Shown: positions 37,004 through 46,445, numbered from the stretch's first letter. The stretch is 64,000 bases of DNA from Rhodospirillum sp. (GCA_013822765.1 PNKY01000001.1:868001-932000), one strand, 5' to 3'. Numbers and translations are program-made. The notes: generated by a model from the sequence alone, not told the origin.

Positions 37004-37330
37004 CAAGCTTCGTAGGCGCGGTACTCCACGCGCAACTTGGCCAGGAACTCTGGCGGCCGTCCTTCGAGAAGAGCGCCGAGACGACAGCACCCCCTCCCGC
37101 CGGAAGCTAGCTTGCCGTCACTGATATACTGTCTGATAATGGCAGTACAGCTAGCTGGACTTTGGCCCAATTTCTCGCTTGGCCGCACTACTCTACGGAG
37201 CGTGTTGCCACTGGCCATCGGCGCAGGAGTTTCGACCGCAGCGACAGAAAGAACGCGCCGATCTCGACGGTGGAGTCGAACCATTCTGCTCGTGTCAGGC
37301 GGACTTCCGGTCTGGTCTGGGGAGGGACAG
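37004..37330 (+). other. Intergenic region with regulatory box, upstream of the PLD gene
   Basis: A 327-base gap without a convincing gene. It contains a regulatory box at 37155-37170 and a -10-like element near 37194. A long open frame runs from 37037 into the downstream gene but has no coding character. Confidence 0.5.
37155..37170 (+). promoter_or_regulatory. Box S1 of the TGGACC-N2-GGYCCAA family
   Basis: The sequence is CTGGACTTTGGCCCAA. A TACGGA element starts 24 bases after the box. It lies 160 bases before the PLD lipoprotein gene. It has two mismatches to the ideal inverted repeat. Confidence 0.5.
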
Positions 37331-38884
37331 ATGAGTATCAAGTTCAACCTCGCCAAGCGCCCGATCCTGACTCTCGGCCTGCTCTTCCTGTTGGGCGGGT
37401 GCGGCACCACCGTGAACTGGGACTACCCGCGCACCCCCTCAAGCGCCTTTGCCGAGCCCCAGGCCACCACTGTCGGCGCGCTGTTCCAGGAAGCGGCGGA
37501 CCAACATCCTGGGCAATCCGGATTTGGCCTGATGCGAGAGGGAAGTCATGCGTTCACGGCGCGCCTGGCGATGGCCGACCTGGCCGAAAAGACCCTGGAT
37601 GCGCAGTATTACATCTGGGATATCGATGCGACCGGCCGGATCATGGCGGACCGGTTGATCCGCGCCGCCGACCGCGGTGTGCGCGTGCGGCTGTTGCTCG
37701 ATGATACGCACAAGACGGAAGAGATCGACAATGGAATTGCGGCGCTCGACGCCCATCCCAATATCGAGGTCCGTTTCTTCAACCCGGTGCACAACCGGCG
37801 CTGGCGCATGTGGAGTTTCTTGTCCGATTTCGGCCGCGTCAACAATCGCATGCACAACAAGCTGTTCATCATGGACAACGCCGTGGGAATTGCCGGCGGA
37901 CGCAACATTGCGGATGTCTATTTCGGCGTCGAGAAGGATCATAACTTCCGCGACCTCGACGTGGTGACGGCGGGACCGGTCGTCAGGGACCTGTCGGCGA
38001 GCTTCGATCTGTTCTGGAACAGCAAGTCGGCCGTCCCCATCGGCGCCCTGGTGGCGGAACGCGCGACGATGGAGGATTATCTCGCCTTCAGAAAACTGAT
38101 GATCGAAAGGATGGCGACCGCCGGCTATCCCTATCCCGTCGATCAGCGGATCGACGACGTCCGCGCGCGTATTGTCGAGATCAGGGACGCATTTACCTGG
38201 GCGCCGGGCCGCGTTCTCGTGGATGACCCGGCCCGGGTCGACGCCGACGGCGACTCCAATGTCATCACGCAAGCCATCCTTCAGCGGATCGGGGAGACGA
38301 AGCACGAACTGCTGATCGAGTCGGCGTATTTCATCCTGCTCGACCGGGGCATCGAGGAGGTGCAGTCGCTCACCTCTCGCGGCGTCACGGTGCGCATCCT
38401 GACCAACTCCGCGGCCACCAACGACGTGGTGGCGGCGCATGCCGGTTATGCCGATACCCGCGAGGAGCTGCTCAACGCCGGCGCCGAGCTCTACGAGCTG
38501 CGGCCGGACAGCAGCATAAGGCAGGAGCTGGATTTGGTGGCGGGCAAATCGCGCGCAGCCTTGCACTCCAAGGCCATGGTGTTCGATCGCGAGTCGGCAT
38601 TCATCGGCAGCTTCAACCTCGACCCGCGCTCGCGGTTCATCAATACCGAGATCGGCATCATGATCGATAGTCCGGAAATCGCCAGGCAGCTGGGAGCGTT
38701 CATAGATGAGGGGGTCGCACCGGGCAGCGCCTACCACGTCACGCTCAGCGACGATGGCGGTCTGGTGTGGACGGCGCAGACCAACGGGACGAAAGCGGAG
38801 TTCGACTCTGATCCCGAGACCACCGGGTGGCAGCGGTTCGTGATCGATGTCATGGGCCTGCTGCCGATCGAAGAGCAGCTCTAG
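37331..38884 (+). CDS. Phospholipase D-family lipoprotein (cardiolipin synthase-like)
   Basis: A 517-residue PLD-superfamily protein. ATG 37331 follows GGGGAGGG, and the signal ends in a lipobox (LLFLLGGCG), so it is a lipoprotein. Two HKD motifs are present: MHNKLFIMDN near residue 175 with GGRNIAD, and LHSKAMVFDRESAFIGSFNLD near 413. Such proteins are phosphodiesterases or transphosphatidylases acting on envelope lipids. The exact reaction is unproven. It is preceded by box S1, suggesting co-regulation with the neighbouring envelope genes. Confidence 0.88.
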   Translation: MSIKFNLAKRPILTLGLLFLLGGCGTTVNWDYPRTPSSAFAEPQATTVGALFQEAADQHPGQSGFGLMREGSHAFTARLAMADLAEKTLDAQYYIWDIDATGRIMADRLIRAADRGVRVRLLLDDTHKTEEIDNGIAALDAHPNIEVRFFNPVHNRRWRMWSFLSDFGRVNNRMHNKLFIMDNAVGIAGGRNIADVYFGVEKDHNFRDLDVVTAGPVVRDLSASFDLFWNSKSAVPIGALVAERATMEDYLAFRKLMIERMATAGYPYPVDQRIDDVRARIVEIRDAFTWAPGRVLVDDPARVDADGDSNVITQAILQRIGETKHELLIESAYFILLDRGIEEVQSLTSRGVTVRILTNSAATNDVVAAHAGYADTREELLNAGAELYELRPDSSIRQELDLVAGKSRAALHSKAMVFDRESAFIGSFNLDPRSRFINTEIGIMIDSPEIARQLGAFIDEGVAPGSAYHVTLSDDGGLVWTAQTNGTKAEFDSDPETTGWQRFVIDVMGLLPIEEQL

Positions 38885-39094
38885 CGCGCGTTCGCCGCCG
38901 CTGCGCTGAGATTGGGCGCGTCAGTCAAAAGACCCCGGCCGGCGAATTGTAGTCCGCGTGAGACGCCCGTGGCACGCGGTCCCGAAGCGCCTTGCCTGCG
39001 GCCAGACGTTCCTTGATCGAACGACGCGCCGCACTGAAGCCTTGAAGTGTTGCTTCGCCTTGCGAACCGCTCCCAGCTCCACCGACATGCGCTG

Positions 39095-39460
39095 TCAGAA
39101 CGCGATTTTCCATGTGCCGTCCGCGGTCTGACAGAACGGCAACCTGTAGGTTGAACCGCCCCCGGAGGTGAAGACATGCTCTACATTGGCACACGGCATG
39201 CCGTTCTTTTCGAATAGATCCAGCGCAGTGGCGCGCCCGGCAAAATCGCTTGAAGGTGATTTCCACGCGGCGGTCGCGCCGGCTTTCTTGGCATCGAGCA
39301 CCGACTTGAGGGCGCCCTTCATCAACTCGCCATCCTCGTTGCTGAGGCTATTTCCCGTCGAGTCGAATGGACTGATCAGCGCGCCCGCCAGCGTGGGCAA
39401 AGGCATCGATAGAAGAGCAAGAATGGTCGCACATTGAAGCAATCTTCCAGGCTTGATCAT
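39095..39460 (-). CDS. Small secreted protein, surface-antigen-like
   Basis: A 121-residue exported protein. ATG 39460 is chosen because CTGGAGGAAGGC lies directly upstream; longer frames have no good start. A signal peptide ends near LPTLAGA. The mature part has the pattern of 17-kDa surface-antigen-like proteins: LKSVLDAKKAGATAAWKSP followed by two cysteines in CANVEHVFTSGGG and LPFCQTADGTWKI. A role in the envelope is likely; no specific function is known. It is transcribed away from the next gene, which has box S2 in the shared gap. Confidence 0.6.
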   Translation of the reverse strand: MIKPGRLLQCATILALLSMPLPTLAGALISPFDSTGNSLSNEDGELMKGALKSVLDAKKAGATAAWKSPSSDFAGRATALDLFEKNGMPCANVEHVFTSGGGSTYRLPFCQTADGTWKIAF

Positions 39461-39821
39461 GCCTTCCTCCAGAGCAGCGCTTCTTCGCATGCAGGTCTCG
39501 TTGTTCGGAGCGCTTGAGGTCAACTCCAGCCTGCGCACATAGGCGCTATCCCCGTGCGCGCTGCCAACTTAGCTATTCAAGGCCCGCTGCGCTGCGACCC
39601 GCAAATGGACCTTGGTCCAATAGACGCCTGCCGGTTGGTACTCCTAGCATCGCGCATCCTGCGCCTGACCAAGGCTCAGTCGAGCTGACATAGATCCTTG
39701 CCCAGAACTTGCACGACGCAGGGCCGCGCAAAATCGCGGCGCCGAGAGGACGCTTGCCGGACTCTGACGACACGCCGGAGCAACACTCGGCAAAATTTCT
39801 GAAATCAAAAGGGAGACGGAA
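39461..39821. other. Divergent intergenic region with box S2
   Basis: A 361-base gap between two divergent secreted-protein genes, without a convincing gene. It holds box S2 and its -10-like element. Confidence 0.5.
39605..39620 (+). promoter_or_regulatory. Box S2 (best match) of the TGGACC-N2-GGYCCAA family
   Basis: The sequence is ATGGACCTTGGTCCAA, a perfect 6-bp inverted repeat TGGACC/GGTCCA with a two-base spacer. A TAGCAT element starts 25 bases after the box. The predicted transcript would have a leader of about 165 bases before ATG 39822. Confidence 0.6.
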
Positions 39822-40229
39822 ATGAAGATCAAGATCCCCACTTTGACGGCCCTTTTCGTGGTCGCGTCCGTCGGCTTCATGGGCGCCGCAGGAATCGCCG
39901 GCGCTGCTGACGAGTGGTTCGTGCTCAGCCAGCAGGCGCTCAACCCCGCCAGTCCAAGCATAGAGATCAAGAGCGAGGGAGGTCGATGGGAGAAGGATGT
40001 CAAGCAGGTCAAGTTCTCAGTCGAAGGCGGCGATGTCGAGGTGACGCAGGCCGTCCTTCATTGGGACAATCGTCCAGACGACACCGTTGCGGTCGGCACC
40101 ATAAAGTCGGGTGGAGAAACCGCTCCGTCGGACGCTCCGATGCGCAAAGCGCGTCTCAAGGGCGTGACGGTTCAGTACAAAGTCCTCGGTGAAGCGCCAG
40201 CGACCCTCAAGGTCTGGGGATACGACTGA
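39822..40229 (+). CDS. Small secreted protein (DUF2541-like)
   Basis: A 135-residue protein with a signal peptide ending near AGIAGAADEW. The mature part, EWFVLSQQALNP, GGRWEKDVKQVKFSVEGGDVEV, AVLHWDNRPDD and a C-terminal LKVWGYD, has a compact beta-sandwich look. It resembles the DUF2541/YaaI-type secreted proteins, which have no known function. A ribosome-binding AGGGAGACGG precedes ATG 39822. It lies downstream of box S2. Confidence 0.65.
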   Translation: MKIKIPTLTALFVVASVGFMGAAGIAGAADEWFVLSQQALNPASPSIEIKSEGGRWEKDVKQVKFSVEGGDVEVTQAVLHWDNRPDDTVAVGTIKSGGETAPSDAPMRKARLKGVTVQYKVLGEAPATLKVWGYD

Positions 40230-40567
40230 GCGTCGCCGCCGGCCGGGCATCAGCGCGAGACCGGGCGCGCGATTTGAAGCTCAGCACCATCGGTGGCTGC
40301 TTTGTTTGCCGCGTGCGCCAGGAGGGCACGGCTGCCCTCTGGCGCATCGCGCCGGTCGGTGCCGTGCAAACACGCAATCCGCAATTGGGTCGGTCCACGA
40401 ACCGCGCACGTAACCGGTGTGTCACTCGGCCCGTGGGGGAAGCGATCCAGACTCGACTTCGCCAAGCAAGCGAGCCGCGCTCCCGCACGGCGGTGTCGGG
40501 GCGCTTCTTGGTCGGTGGCATTCCACATTTGCGATCACCTCGGTCATCTCATTGCAAGGAGGCATCC
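40230..40567 (+). other. Intergenic region with a long hairpin
   Basis: A 338-base gap without a convincing gene. At 40315-40345 it has a 13-bp hairpin, GCGCCA-G-GAGGGCA / TGCCCTCTGGCGC, with one bulged G and a CGGC loop, not followed by a T-run. A GGTCCA half-site near 40393 does not fit the S-box pattern. Confidence 0.4.
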
Positions 40568-41023
40568 ATGATCAGATTACATTCCAGTCCAATGCAGCAG
40601 GCTGAAACAAAGCCGCGATTCCTGCGGGGCTCGGCAATCCGGGCGCTCGTTCTGGCAGCGGTCCCGGCTGTCGCATTGGCAGGCGTGGTCCTGACCGTCA
40701 TGCCGGCGCCGGTCTTTTCCCAATCGGTCCCTCAGGTCGATGTGGCCAAAGTGGCCTTCGGCTACCGGGCCAGCAAGATGTTCGAGAGACCAGTCGTGAA
40801 CTCGCAGGGCGAGACGATCGGAGAGATCAACGACCTTGTCATAGACAAGCAGAAGATGGTCTACGCGATCATCGAGGTCGGCGGCTTCCTCGGTATGGGC
40901 GAAAACCTGATCGCGGTGCCGTACGACAGTCTCACGCTGAACGACACGGGCGAGAAGATCTCGCTGCCCGGCGCCACCAAGGAAGAACTCAAAAAGCTGC
41001 CGAAGTTCGAGTACCACAAGTAG
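40568..41023 (+). CDS. Exported PRC-barrel domain protein
   Basis: A 151-residue protein. ATG 40568 follows AAGGAGG. An N-terminal membrane or signal segment (residues 20-50) leads to a single PRC-barrel domain: MFERPVVNSQGETIGEINDLVID, then MVYAIIEVGGFLGMGENLIAVPY and LPGATKEELKKLPKFEY. Such alphaproteobacterial proteins are envelope or stress-linked, often induced by general stress; a molecular function is not established. It stands alone in a cluster of secreted proteins. Confidence 0.82.
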   Translation: MIRLHSSPMQQAETKPRFLRGSAIRALVLAAVPAVALAGVVLTVMPAPVFSQSVPQVDVAKVAFGYRASKMFERPVVNSQGETIGEINDLVIDKQKMVYAIIEVGGFLGMGENLIAVPYDSLTLNDTGEKISLPGATKEELKKLPKFEYHK

Positions 41024-41086
41024 ACCAACGCGCGCCTGCAGCCGCAGCCGTCCGAGGCGCGCCGCAAGCCTGCAGCGTCGGTCGAT

Positions 41087-41644
41087 CTATGGATTGATGA
41101 CGAGGCCATTCAAGACGTCGTCGATCTCCTGCTCGGTCGCCGATCTGGAACCGACCTCGTCGGTCATCGGCACGGGATAGCCGCAATCGAAGCGTATTTC
41201 GTCGCTGCCGCGAAAGGTCTCGACGGTCTCGATGAACAGCAAGGTGCCTTCGATGGAAGCTTTGCGCCTGATGCGGATGACGTCGCGGCCGCCGACCGAG
41301 GCCATGCGGCTCTCGATCAACTCGGCCTTCGGATCCATCCGGCGAAGGTCAGCCATGATCGACAGGGTTATGTCGTCCTTGTGGGATGCCAGAGCGCCGC
41401 GGAACCTCGAGGCATCCGGCGTCTCGGCCATCTGAAGGGCGCAGAAGGCGAGATTGTCGCCGTGCAGGCTCTTCCAGATGATGCCGAAGACGGTGTTCCG
41501 GTCCGCAGACTTGACGACATGCCAGCGGGTGTCGTCGTAGGTGGCGGAAAGTCTGAGGACGGGATTGTGGAACCGCACGGGATCGGCGCCGGTCGGCGCA
41601 GCAACGACCATCAGAGTCAGAAGTGTGGTCAGAAACCGCCGCAT
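41087..41644 (-). CDS. Secreted protein of unknown function beside a sensor kinase
   Basis: A 185-residue protein with a signal peptide ending near VVAAPTGAD. The mature part starts RFHNPVLRLSATYDDTRWHVV, has a single Cys in NLAFCALQMAET and another in IRFDCGYPVP, and ends in a helical EQEIDDVLNGL. I do not recognise a family. It is on the same strand as the MASE1 histidine kinase that ends 66 bases upstream of it, so the two may be co-transcribed. Confidence 0.55.
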   Translation of the reverse strand: MRRFLTTLLTLMVVAAPTGADPVRFHNPVLRLSATYDDTRWHVVKSADRNTVFGIIWKSLHGDNLAFCALQMAETPDASRFRGALASHKDDITLSIMADLRRMDPKAELIESRMASVGGRDVIRIRRKASIEGTLLFIETVETFRGSDEIRFDCGYPVPMTDEVGSRSATEQEIDDVLNGLVINP

Positions 41645-41709
41645 CGGTCCTCCGCGAGGAACCTAGCGCGGAAGGTGGACATCGGCCTATGGGACGAAAG
41701 TGATATTGC

Positions 41710-43773
41710 TCACGCCGATGATGACGGGTAGGGCGGCAGCAGGAAATGAAACGCGGCGCCTCCGGCGGGTCGATTCTCGGCCCACTGCCGACCACCATGT
41801 GCCGCGACGATCGTGCGACTGATCGAGAGGCCGAGGCCAAGGCCGCTCTTCTTGTTGGTCGAGAACGGCTCGAAGAGATGGTCCGCGAGCTCGGGCGCGA
41901 TCCCGCTTCCGGTATCCTCGATGGAGACTTGCACCGACTGGTCTGCGTTGGTCCTGGTGATGACGGTGAGGCTTCGTTCGCCCGACGGCGAGTCCTTCAT
42001 GGCTTCGCAGGCATTCATGATGAAGTTGAGGACCACCTGCTGGAGCTGGATCCGATCGCCGTGGACGATCCGCATCCGGCGTCCGAATTGCCGCGTGACC
42101 ATGACCTGATGGGAGACGAAGTCGCTGTGCGCTAGATCGAGCACTTCGGCCACGACCAGGTTGATGTCGAGCGGCTGGAAATTCAGCTCGCCTTTCCGAA
42201 GCAGGTCGCGCAGGCCGTGTATGACGTTGCCGGCGCGCTTGGCCGATTCGGCGATTTCCTCGTGGACTTGCTCGAGCTCGGCAATATCTGGCGGGTTGCT
42301 CTTGAGCATGATCTGCGCGGCCTGGCTGTTGCTGAGGATCGCCGCCAGCGGCTGGTTGACTTCGTGCGCGACCGCTCCTGAGAGTTCGCCCATCATCCGC
42401 ACGCGCGTCAGGTGGGTGAGTTCGTTGCGCAAGGTATGAAGCTCTTCCTCGATGCGCTTGCGCTCGGTGACATCGACGCAGGTTCCGAGCAGCTTGACGG
42501 CGCCGTCGTTGTCGTCACGGATCTTCGCGCCGCGCGTCAGAAGCCAGCGCGTGCTGCCGTCGCGGTGGATCATGCGATGCTCGACCTCGATAGATCGGAT
42601 CTCGCCGCGGTGGCAGGCCTGCACCGTCGCCATGACCTTTTCGACGTCTTCCGGATGATAGTGGCTCATCCAAGCTGACCGCGTATCCGGAACTTCCTGA
42701 TCCTCGAAGCCGATGAGAAGCTTCAGATGCGGGTGGACGTAGAGGCGATCGGTCTGCGGATGCCATTCCCAGACACCGATGGACGCGGTCTTGGTCGCCA
42801 TGTCCTGGCGCTCTGCCGCCGTGTTGAGTTGCCGGAGGGTATGCCGAAGTTCGCTGTAGATCGATCCCAGATAGAGCACGGGGATCGCGATCAGCAGAAA
42901 GATGGCCTGCTGCATGAGGATTTCCGTTTGGCCGGCGTTTCCGGCGGGCCATTGCGCGATGCTGATCATGGTGGCTGTGGCAAGACCCAACAGGGTCCAG
43001 CTGGCGCCGGTCTCGCCGAATCGCATTGCTGCCCAGAGCAGCAGGGGAAGGTACGCACAGAACAGCAGGGGAAGGCCGGTGGTGAAGGATGCTCCGGCGA
43101 GGAATGCGAAGGACACCAGCGAAACGACGCAGACCGCGAGCACGGCCGCTTCGAGGAAGCGCTCGGGAAGCGGATTTCGCCATTTTCGATAGAGGTCGGC
43201 GGCGGCGATGACCGGCGGCACGATGATAGCGGCGGAAGCCGCGTTCGACAGGAAACGCAATGACCAGGCTTGCCAATATGTGTTGGTCGACCATCCAGTC
43301 CAGACGGCGACCGCCACGTCGGCGAACGAGAGGATGATCGGCGATATGAAGACGCCACTGGCGATGAAGCTGATGGCGCGAACGTGAGCGCTTTCGAATC
43401 CGCGACGGCCGGTGATGATTTTGAAGAGCGCGGCGCCCAGAGCGGCTTGCGCGATATTGGTTAAATAGAATCCGAAGAGCGCGATCCATGGCACGCCGGC
43501 CGGCAGCGAGATGGCGACGTGGGCCGGGAGGACGTAAAGGACGCACCACGGCCAGAGCCGCCATGGCATCAGCATGAGGGCGGCCAGCAGGATAGCGTTA
43601 GGCGGCCAGAGGACGGAATGAGGCGACTCAGGAAAGCGCAGCTGGAAGCCGAGCTGCGCACCGAAATAGTAGGCGGCGGAGGTTGCGATCAGAGCCGCTA
43701 CGGCGGCAGCCGCGCTCTGCGGCATCCGCCGGGTCGGCCGTTCAGTCGTCGCCGCGGATGTTTCGGCCGTCAT
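41710..43773 (-). CDS. MASE1-PAS sensor histidine kinase
   Basis: A hybrid-free histidine kinase of about 687 residues. The N-terminal 300 residues form a MASE1-type integral membrane sensor (eight or so helices). A PAS domain follows (about 325-440; SIGVWEWHPQTDRLYVHPHLKLL), then HisKA with the phospho-accepting His in GAVAHEVNQPLAAIL (about 470), and HATPase with N-box NFIMNACEAM and G-box GSGIAPELADHLFEPF. ATG 43773 is the best start. The ligand of MASE1 sensors is unknown. No response regulator is adjacent; a FixJ-type regulator lies 4 kb away. Confidence 0.9.
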   Translation of the reverse strand: MTAETSAATTERPTRRMPQSAAAAVAALIATSAAYYFGAQLGFQLRFPESPHSVLWPPNAILLAALMLMPWRLWPWCVLYVLPAHVAISLPAGVPWIALFGFYLTNIAQAALGAALFKIITGRRGFESAHVRAISFIASGVFISPIILSFADVAVAVWTGWSTNTYWQAWSLRFLSNAASAAIIVPPVIAAADLYRKWRNPLPERFLEAAVLAVCVVSLVSFAFLAGASFTTGLPLLFCAYLPLLLWAAMRFGETGASWTLLGLATATMISIAQWPAGNAGQTEILMQQAIFLLIAIPVLYLGSIYSELRHTLRQLNTAAERQDMATKTASIGVWEWHPQTDRLYVHPHLKLLIGFEDQEVPDTRSAWMSHYHPEDVEKVMATVQACHRGEIRSIEVEHRMIHRDGSTRWLLTRGAKIRDDNDGAVKLLGTCVDVTERKRIEEELHTLRNELTHLTRVRMMGELSGAVAHEVNQPLAAILSNSQAAQIMLKSNPPDIAELEQVHEEIAESAKRAGNVIHGLRDLLRKGELNFQPLDINLVVAEVLDLAHSDFVSHQVMVTRQFGRRMRIVHGDRIQLQQVVLNFIMNACEAMKDSPSGERSLTVITRTNADQSVQVSIEDTGSGIAPELADHLFEPFSTNKKSGLGLGLSISRTIVAAHGGRQWAENRPAGGAAFHFLLPPYPSSSA

Positions 43774-44172
43774 CGATGCAAGCGAAATCGGTTCATCGCA
43801 GATCGAAGCCCAGGCTGGTTGGTGCCGATCCCGTCCGGATGCGAGTCTATGGGGAGGTGGACGCGAAGTCCATTGGCCCATGGGCGGGGAGAACTGAGGA
43901 CAAGCCCTCTTGCGCGGTGCGTGGCGCCGGGCGGCGTTCCCATCGGTGCGTTTACCCTGGGATCGTCGACGGAATCGGCCCGTGCAGCCTCCGGCGGGCT
44001 GCCCGCAGCGGGTTCGATTGTCTGCGCCATGCTGCCTTGGCCCCTTCGGTTGGACCTGAGGCCAATTGACCGCAATGGCCTCAAAGGCGTCTAAGGTCAG
44101 GCGATGCTCGCGTCGGATCGAGTTTTCTCTCCGACGGACGCTGGTCGATTTGAGCCGGAACGGGAGAATTTC
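43774..44172. other. Divergent intergenic region with box S3
   Basis: A 399-base gap between the kinase and the OmpA-like gene. No convincing gene was seen. It contains box S3 about 110 bases before the OmpA-like start. Confidence 0.45.
44050..44065 (+). promoter_or_regulatory. Box S3 (variant spacing) of the TGGACC-N2-GGYCCAA family
   Basis: The sequence is TTGGACCTGAGGCCAA, with outer TTGG/CCAA symmetry but a shifted centre. TTGACC abuts it, and TCTAAG follows 25 bases after the box, giving a plausible promoter TTGACC-N18-TCTAAG for the OmpA-like gene. Confidence 0.45.
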
Positions 44173-45063
44173 ATGAAGCGTCAGCTCTTGCTGTCGGCCG
44201 CCTGCTGCGTGTTGTTCGGACTCTCTGCGCAGGCCCAGGAGGGACGTTATATCGTCCTCTTCGGCTTCGACCAGGCGAGCCTCGATGCCGCCGCGCAGGC
44301 GACGGTCGCCGCCGCGGCACAGGAGTTTCAGCGCACGGGATCGGCCAGCATTTCGGTCGTCGGCCATACCGACACCTCCGGCAACGCGACCTACAACCAG
44401 ACCCTGTCGGAGCGTCGCGAACAGGCGGTGGCCGACGAGCTGATGCGGCTCGGCGTGCCGGCGTCAGCGCTTACCGGCGAAGCGGTGGGCGAGACACAGC
44501 CTGCGGTGCAGACCGGCGACGGCGTAGCCGAAGAACAGAACCGGCGGGTCGATATCCAGGTCGCGCCGCCACCTCCGCCTCCGCCTGCGCCGCAGCCGGC
44601 CCCGCAGGTCGCGGAACCCGCGCCCCCGCCGCGGCCGGCGGCGGATCCGCGCTGGATGTTCACGCCGGGCATTTTCTATGGCTACAACATCGAGGACGAG
44701 CAGGGGACGCACAGTCACCTCGCCGGCATCAATCTCAGCTTCGATTACCTGGTGACCGACTGGATGACCTTCGGGCTCGAGCAGGCCGGCTTCTATCATT
44801 TCGACACCGACAAGGATGGTTTTGGCGGCCGCACGGTGGTCGGTCCCGATTTCATCTTCGGCGATCGGCAATTCGCCGGTTATTTCGGCGGCAACATCGG
44901 CTACCTCTACGGATCGGGATTTGATGACGATTTCGTCGGCGGCCCCGAGGTTGGGTTCATTGCCGGCCCGATCAACTGGAAGGTCGGCTATGACATCCCG
45001 TTCAACCGGGACCTCGACGAAGGCATCGTCAACACCACGATCGGCGCCGTGTTCCGGTTCTAG
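44173..45063 (+). CDS. OmpA-domain protein with C-terminal beta-barrel (reversed domain order)
   Basis: A 296-residue outer-membrane protein. ATG 44173 opens a signal peptide ending in LSAQAQ. Residues 25-115 are an OmpA-like peptidoglycan-binding domain: GRYIVLFGFDQASLD, VVGHTDTSGNATYNQTLSERR, EEQNRRVDIQV. A proline-rich linker (PPPPPPPAPQPAPQ) follows, then about 130 residues of beta-barrel strands ending in TTIGAVFRF with a terminal aromatic. Classical OmpA has the barrel first. A terminator follows at 45085. Box S3 lies upstream. Confidence 0.85.
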   Translation: MKRQLLLSAACCVLFGLSAQAQEGRYIVLFGFDQASLDAAAQATVAAAAQEFQRTGSASISVVGHTDTSGNATYNQTLSERREQAVADELMRLGVPASALTGEAVGETQPAVQTGDGVAEEQNRRVDIQVAPPPPPPPAPQPAPQVAEPAPPPRPAADPRWMFTPGIFYGYNIEDEQGTHSHLAGINLSFDYLVTDWMTFGLEQAGFYHFDTDKDGFGGRTVVGPDFIFGDRQFAGYFGGNIGYLYGSGFDDDFVGGPEVGFIAGPINWKVGYDIPFNRDLDEGIVNTTIGAVFRF

Positions 45064-45084
45064 TTTCCCTGAGTGAGCCACTGA

Positions 45085-45119
45085 CGGCGGCGCTTGTCGC
45101 AAAGCGCCGCCGCTTTCTT
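45085..45119 (+). terminator. Intrinsic terminator after the OmpA-like gene
   Basis: An 11-bp stem, CGGCGGCGCTT/AAGCGCCGCCG, has a six-base loop and is followed by CTTTCTT. It lies 22 bases after the stop. Confidence 0.85.
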
Positions 45120-45186
45120 GGCTTTGTTTCGTCGGGGGAAGTCGCATCGAGTGCGCGATCGGGAACGATCAGGATGCGAGGCTGAG

Positions 45187-46392
45187 ATGGACAACCGAAC
45201 GAAGCTCGGTGTCGTGCTGTTGGCCGCGGCAATCCTGCTGGGCCTTGTTTCCCCGCGTTCGGCCGGCGCGGCAAGCATGGTGGTGGACGCGGCAAGCGGC
45301 GCCGTGCTTTCGGCCCAGGCGCCCAATCATCTCTGGTATCCGGCTTCCCTCACCAAGTTGATGACGGTCTATGTGGCCTTGGCGGAGATCGAGGCCGGCC
45401 GGCTAGCGCTCGCGGACAAGCTCACGGTTTCGGCGCGCGCCGCTTCGGTCCCGCCGGTCCGGTTCGGCCTGTTAGCAGGCGAGACGATCACGGTGCGCCA
45501 GGCGATCGATGTCGCGATCGTCGCCTCCGGCAATGATGCGGCAATCGTGCTCGCGGAGAAGATCGGCGGATCGGAAGAAAGATTCGCTGACCTGATGACC
45601 ACGACGGCGCGCAGCCTCGGCATGACGCGGACGCTGTTCCGCAATGCGAGCGGACTGCCGGATGAAGAGCAGGTGACGACCGCGCGCGACATGGCGCTGC
45701 TGGCGCTGACGCTCATCAAGGAGTATCCGCAGTACTACCCCTTGTTCAACCAGCGCAAGGTGACCATCGGCAAAAGGAGTCGTGGCACGGTCAACGCGCT
45801 GCTTGGCTCCTACAAGGGCGCCGATGGCTTCAAGACCGGATTTACCTGCGGGTCGGGCTACAACCTGGTGGCGTCCGCCACGCGCGATGGCCGGCGGGTG
45901 ATCGGCGTGGTCCTGGGCAGCGCCAGCCGCGACCAGCGCACCAGCCAGATGACCAAGCTGCTGGACGCGGGATTCGCGCGCGTCGCCACCAAGGATGCTG
46001 CGGTGACGGAGGCCGTGCTGGCGGAGGCCGACGCGGGTGCGCCCCCGATGGTTATTGCGGGCGGGGCCTGCGCGACGCATGGCGATGGGGAGAGCGCGGT
46101 GATAGCCGCCGCGCGCGCCGGCGCCTGGGGCATTGCTTTCGGCTCGTTCGCGGACAAGAAGAAAGCCGAGGCCGTGCTGGCCGATGCTCGCCGACAACTG
46201 GGACCGCTTGCCGGCGCAAGGCCGACGGTTGCTCCGCGGAGCTACAACGGCGTCAAGCAATGGACGGCCATGATCGTCGGCATCAGCCAGGGCGCCGCCG
46301 GCAAGGCGTGCAAGAAGCTATGGGCAAGAAACGCCTATTGTCTGGCGCTGCGCCCGGAAGTTCTCGGCAACAAAGCGACGGCGTGGCGCTGA
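45187..46392 (+). CDS. D-alanyl-D-alanine carboxypeptidase with SPOR domain
   Basis: A 401-residue penicillin-binding protein of the DacA/S11 family. The signal peptide ends at SAGAA. Catalytic motifs are SLTK (near 54), SGN in IVASGNDAAIVLA (near 115) and KTG in GADGFKTGFTCGSG (near 218). The C-terminal 75 residues (WGIAFGSFADKKKAEAVLAD through AGKACKKLWARNAYC) form a SPOR domain that binds denuded peptidoglycan at division sites. This architecture is known in alphaproteobacteria. It trims pentapeptides in the periplasm. Confidence 0.92.
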   Translation: MDNRTKLGVVLLAAAILLGLVSPRSAGAASMVVDAASGAVLSAQAPNHLWYPASLTKLMTVYVALAEIEAGRLALADKLTVSARAASVPPVRFGLLAGETITVRQAIDVAIVASGNDAAIVLAEKIGGSEERFADLMTTTARSLGMTRTLFRNASGLPDEEQVTTARDMALLALTLIKEYPQYYPLFNQRKVTIGKRSRGTVNALLGSYKGADGFKTGFTCGSGYNLVASATRDGRRVIGVVLGSASRDQRTSQMTKLLDAGFARVATKDAAVTEAVLAEADAGAPPMVIAGGACATHGDGESAVIAAARAGAWGIAFGSFADKKKAEAVLADARRQLGPLAGARPTVAPRSYNGVKQWTAMIVGISQGAAGKACKKLWARNAYCLALRPEVLGNKATAWR

Positions 46393-46445
46393 GCCTGCCG
46401 TGCGAAACGCCGAAAATCTCCTGTCGATGCGCGCGTGGGCGGCCG

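Noticed and set aside
40384-40398. TTGGGTCGGTCCAC before the PRC-barrel gene
   Set aside because: The half-sites have no two-base spacer and no -10-like TA element at the right distance.
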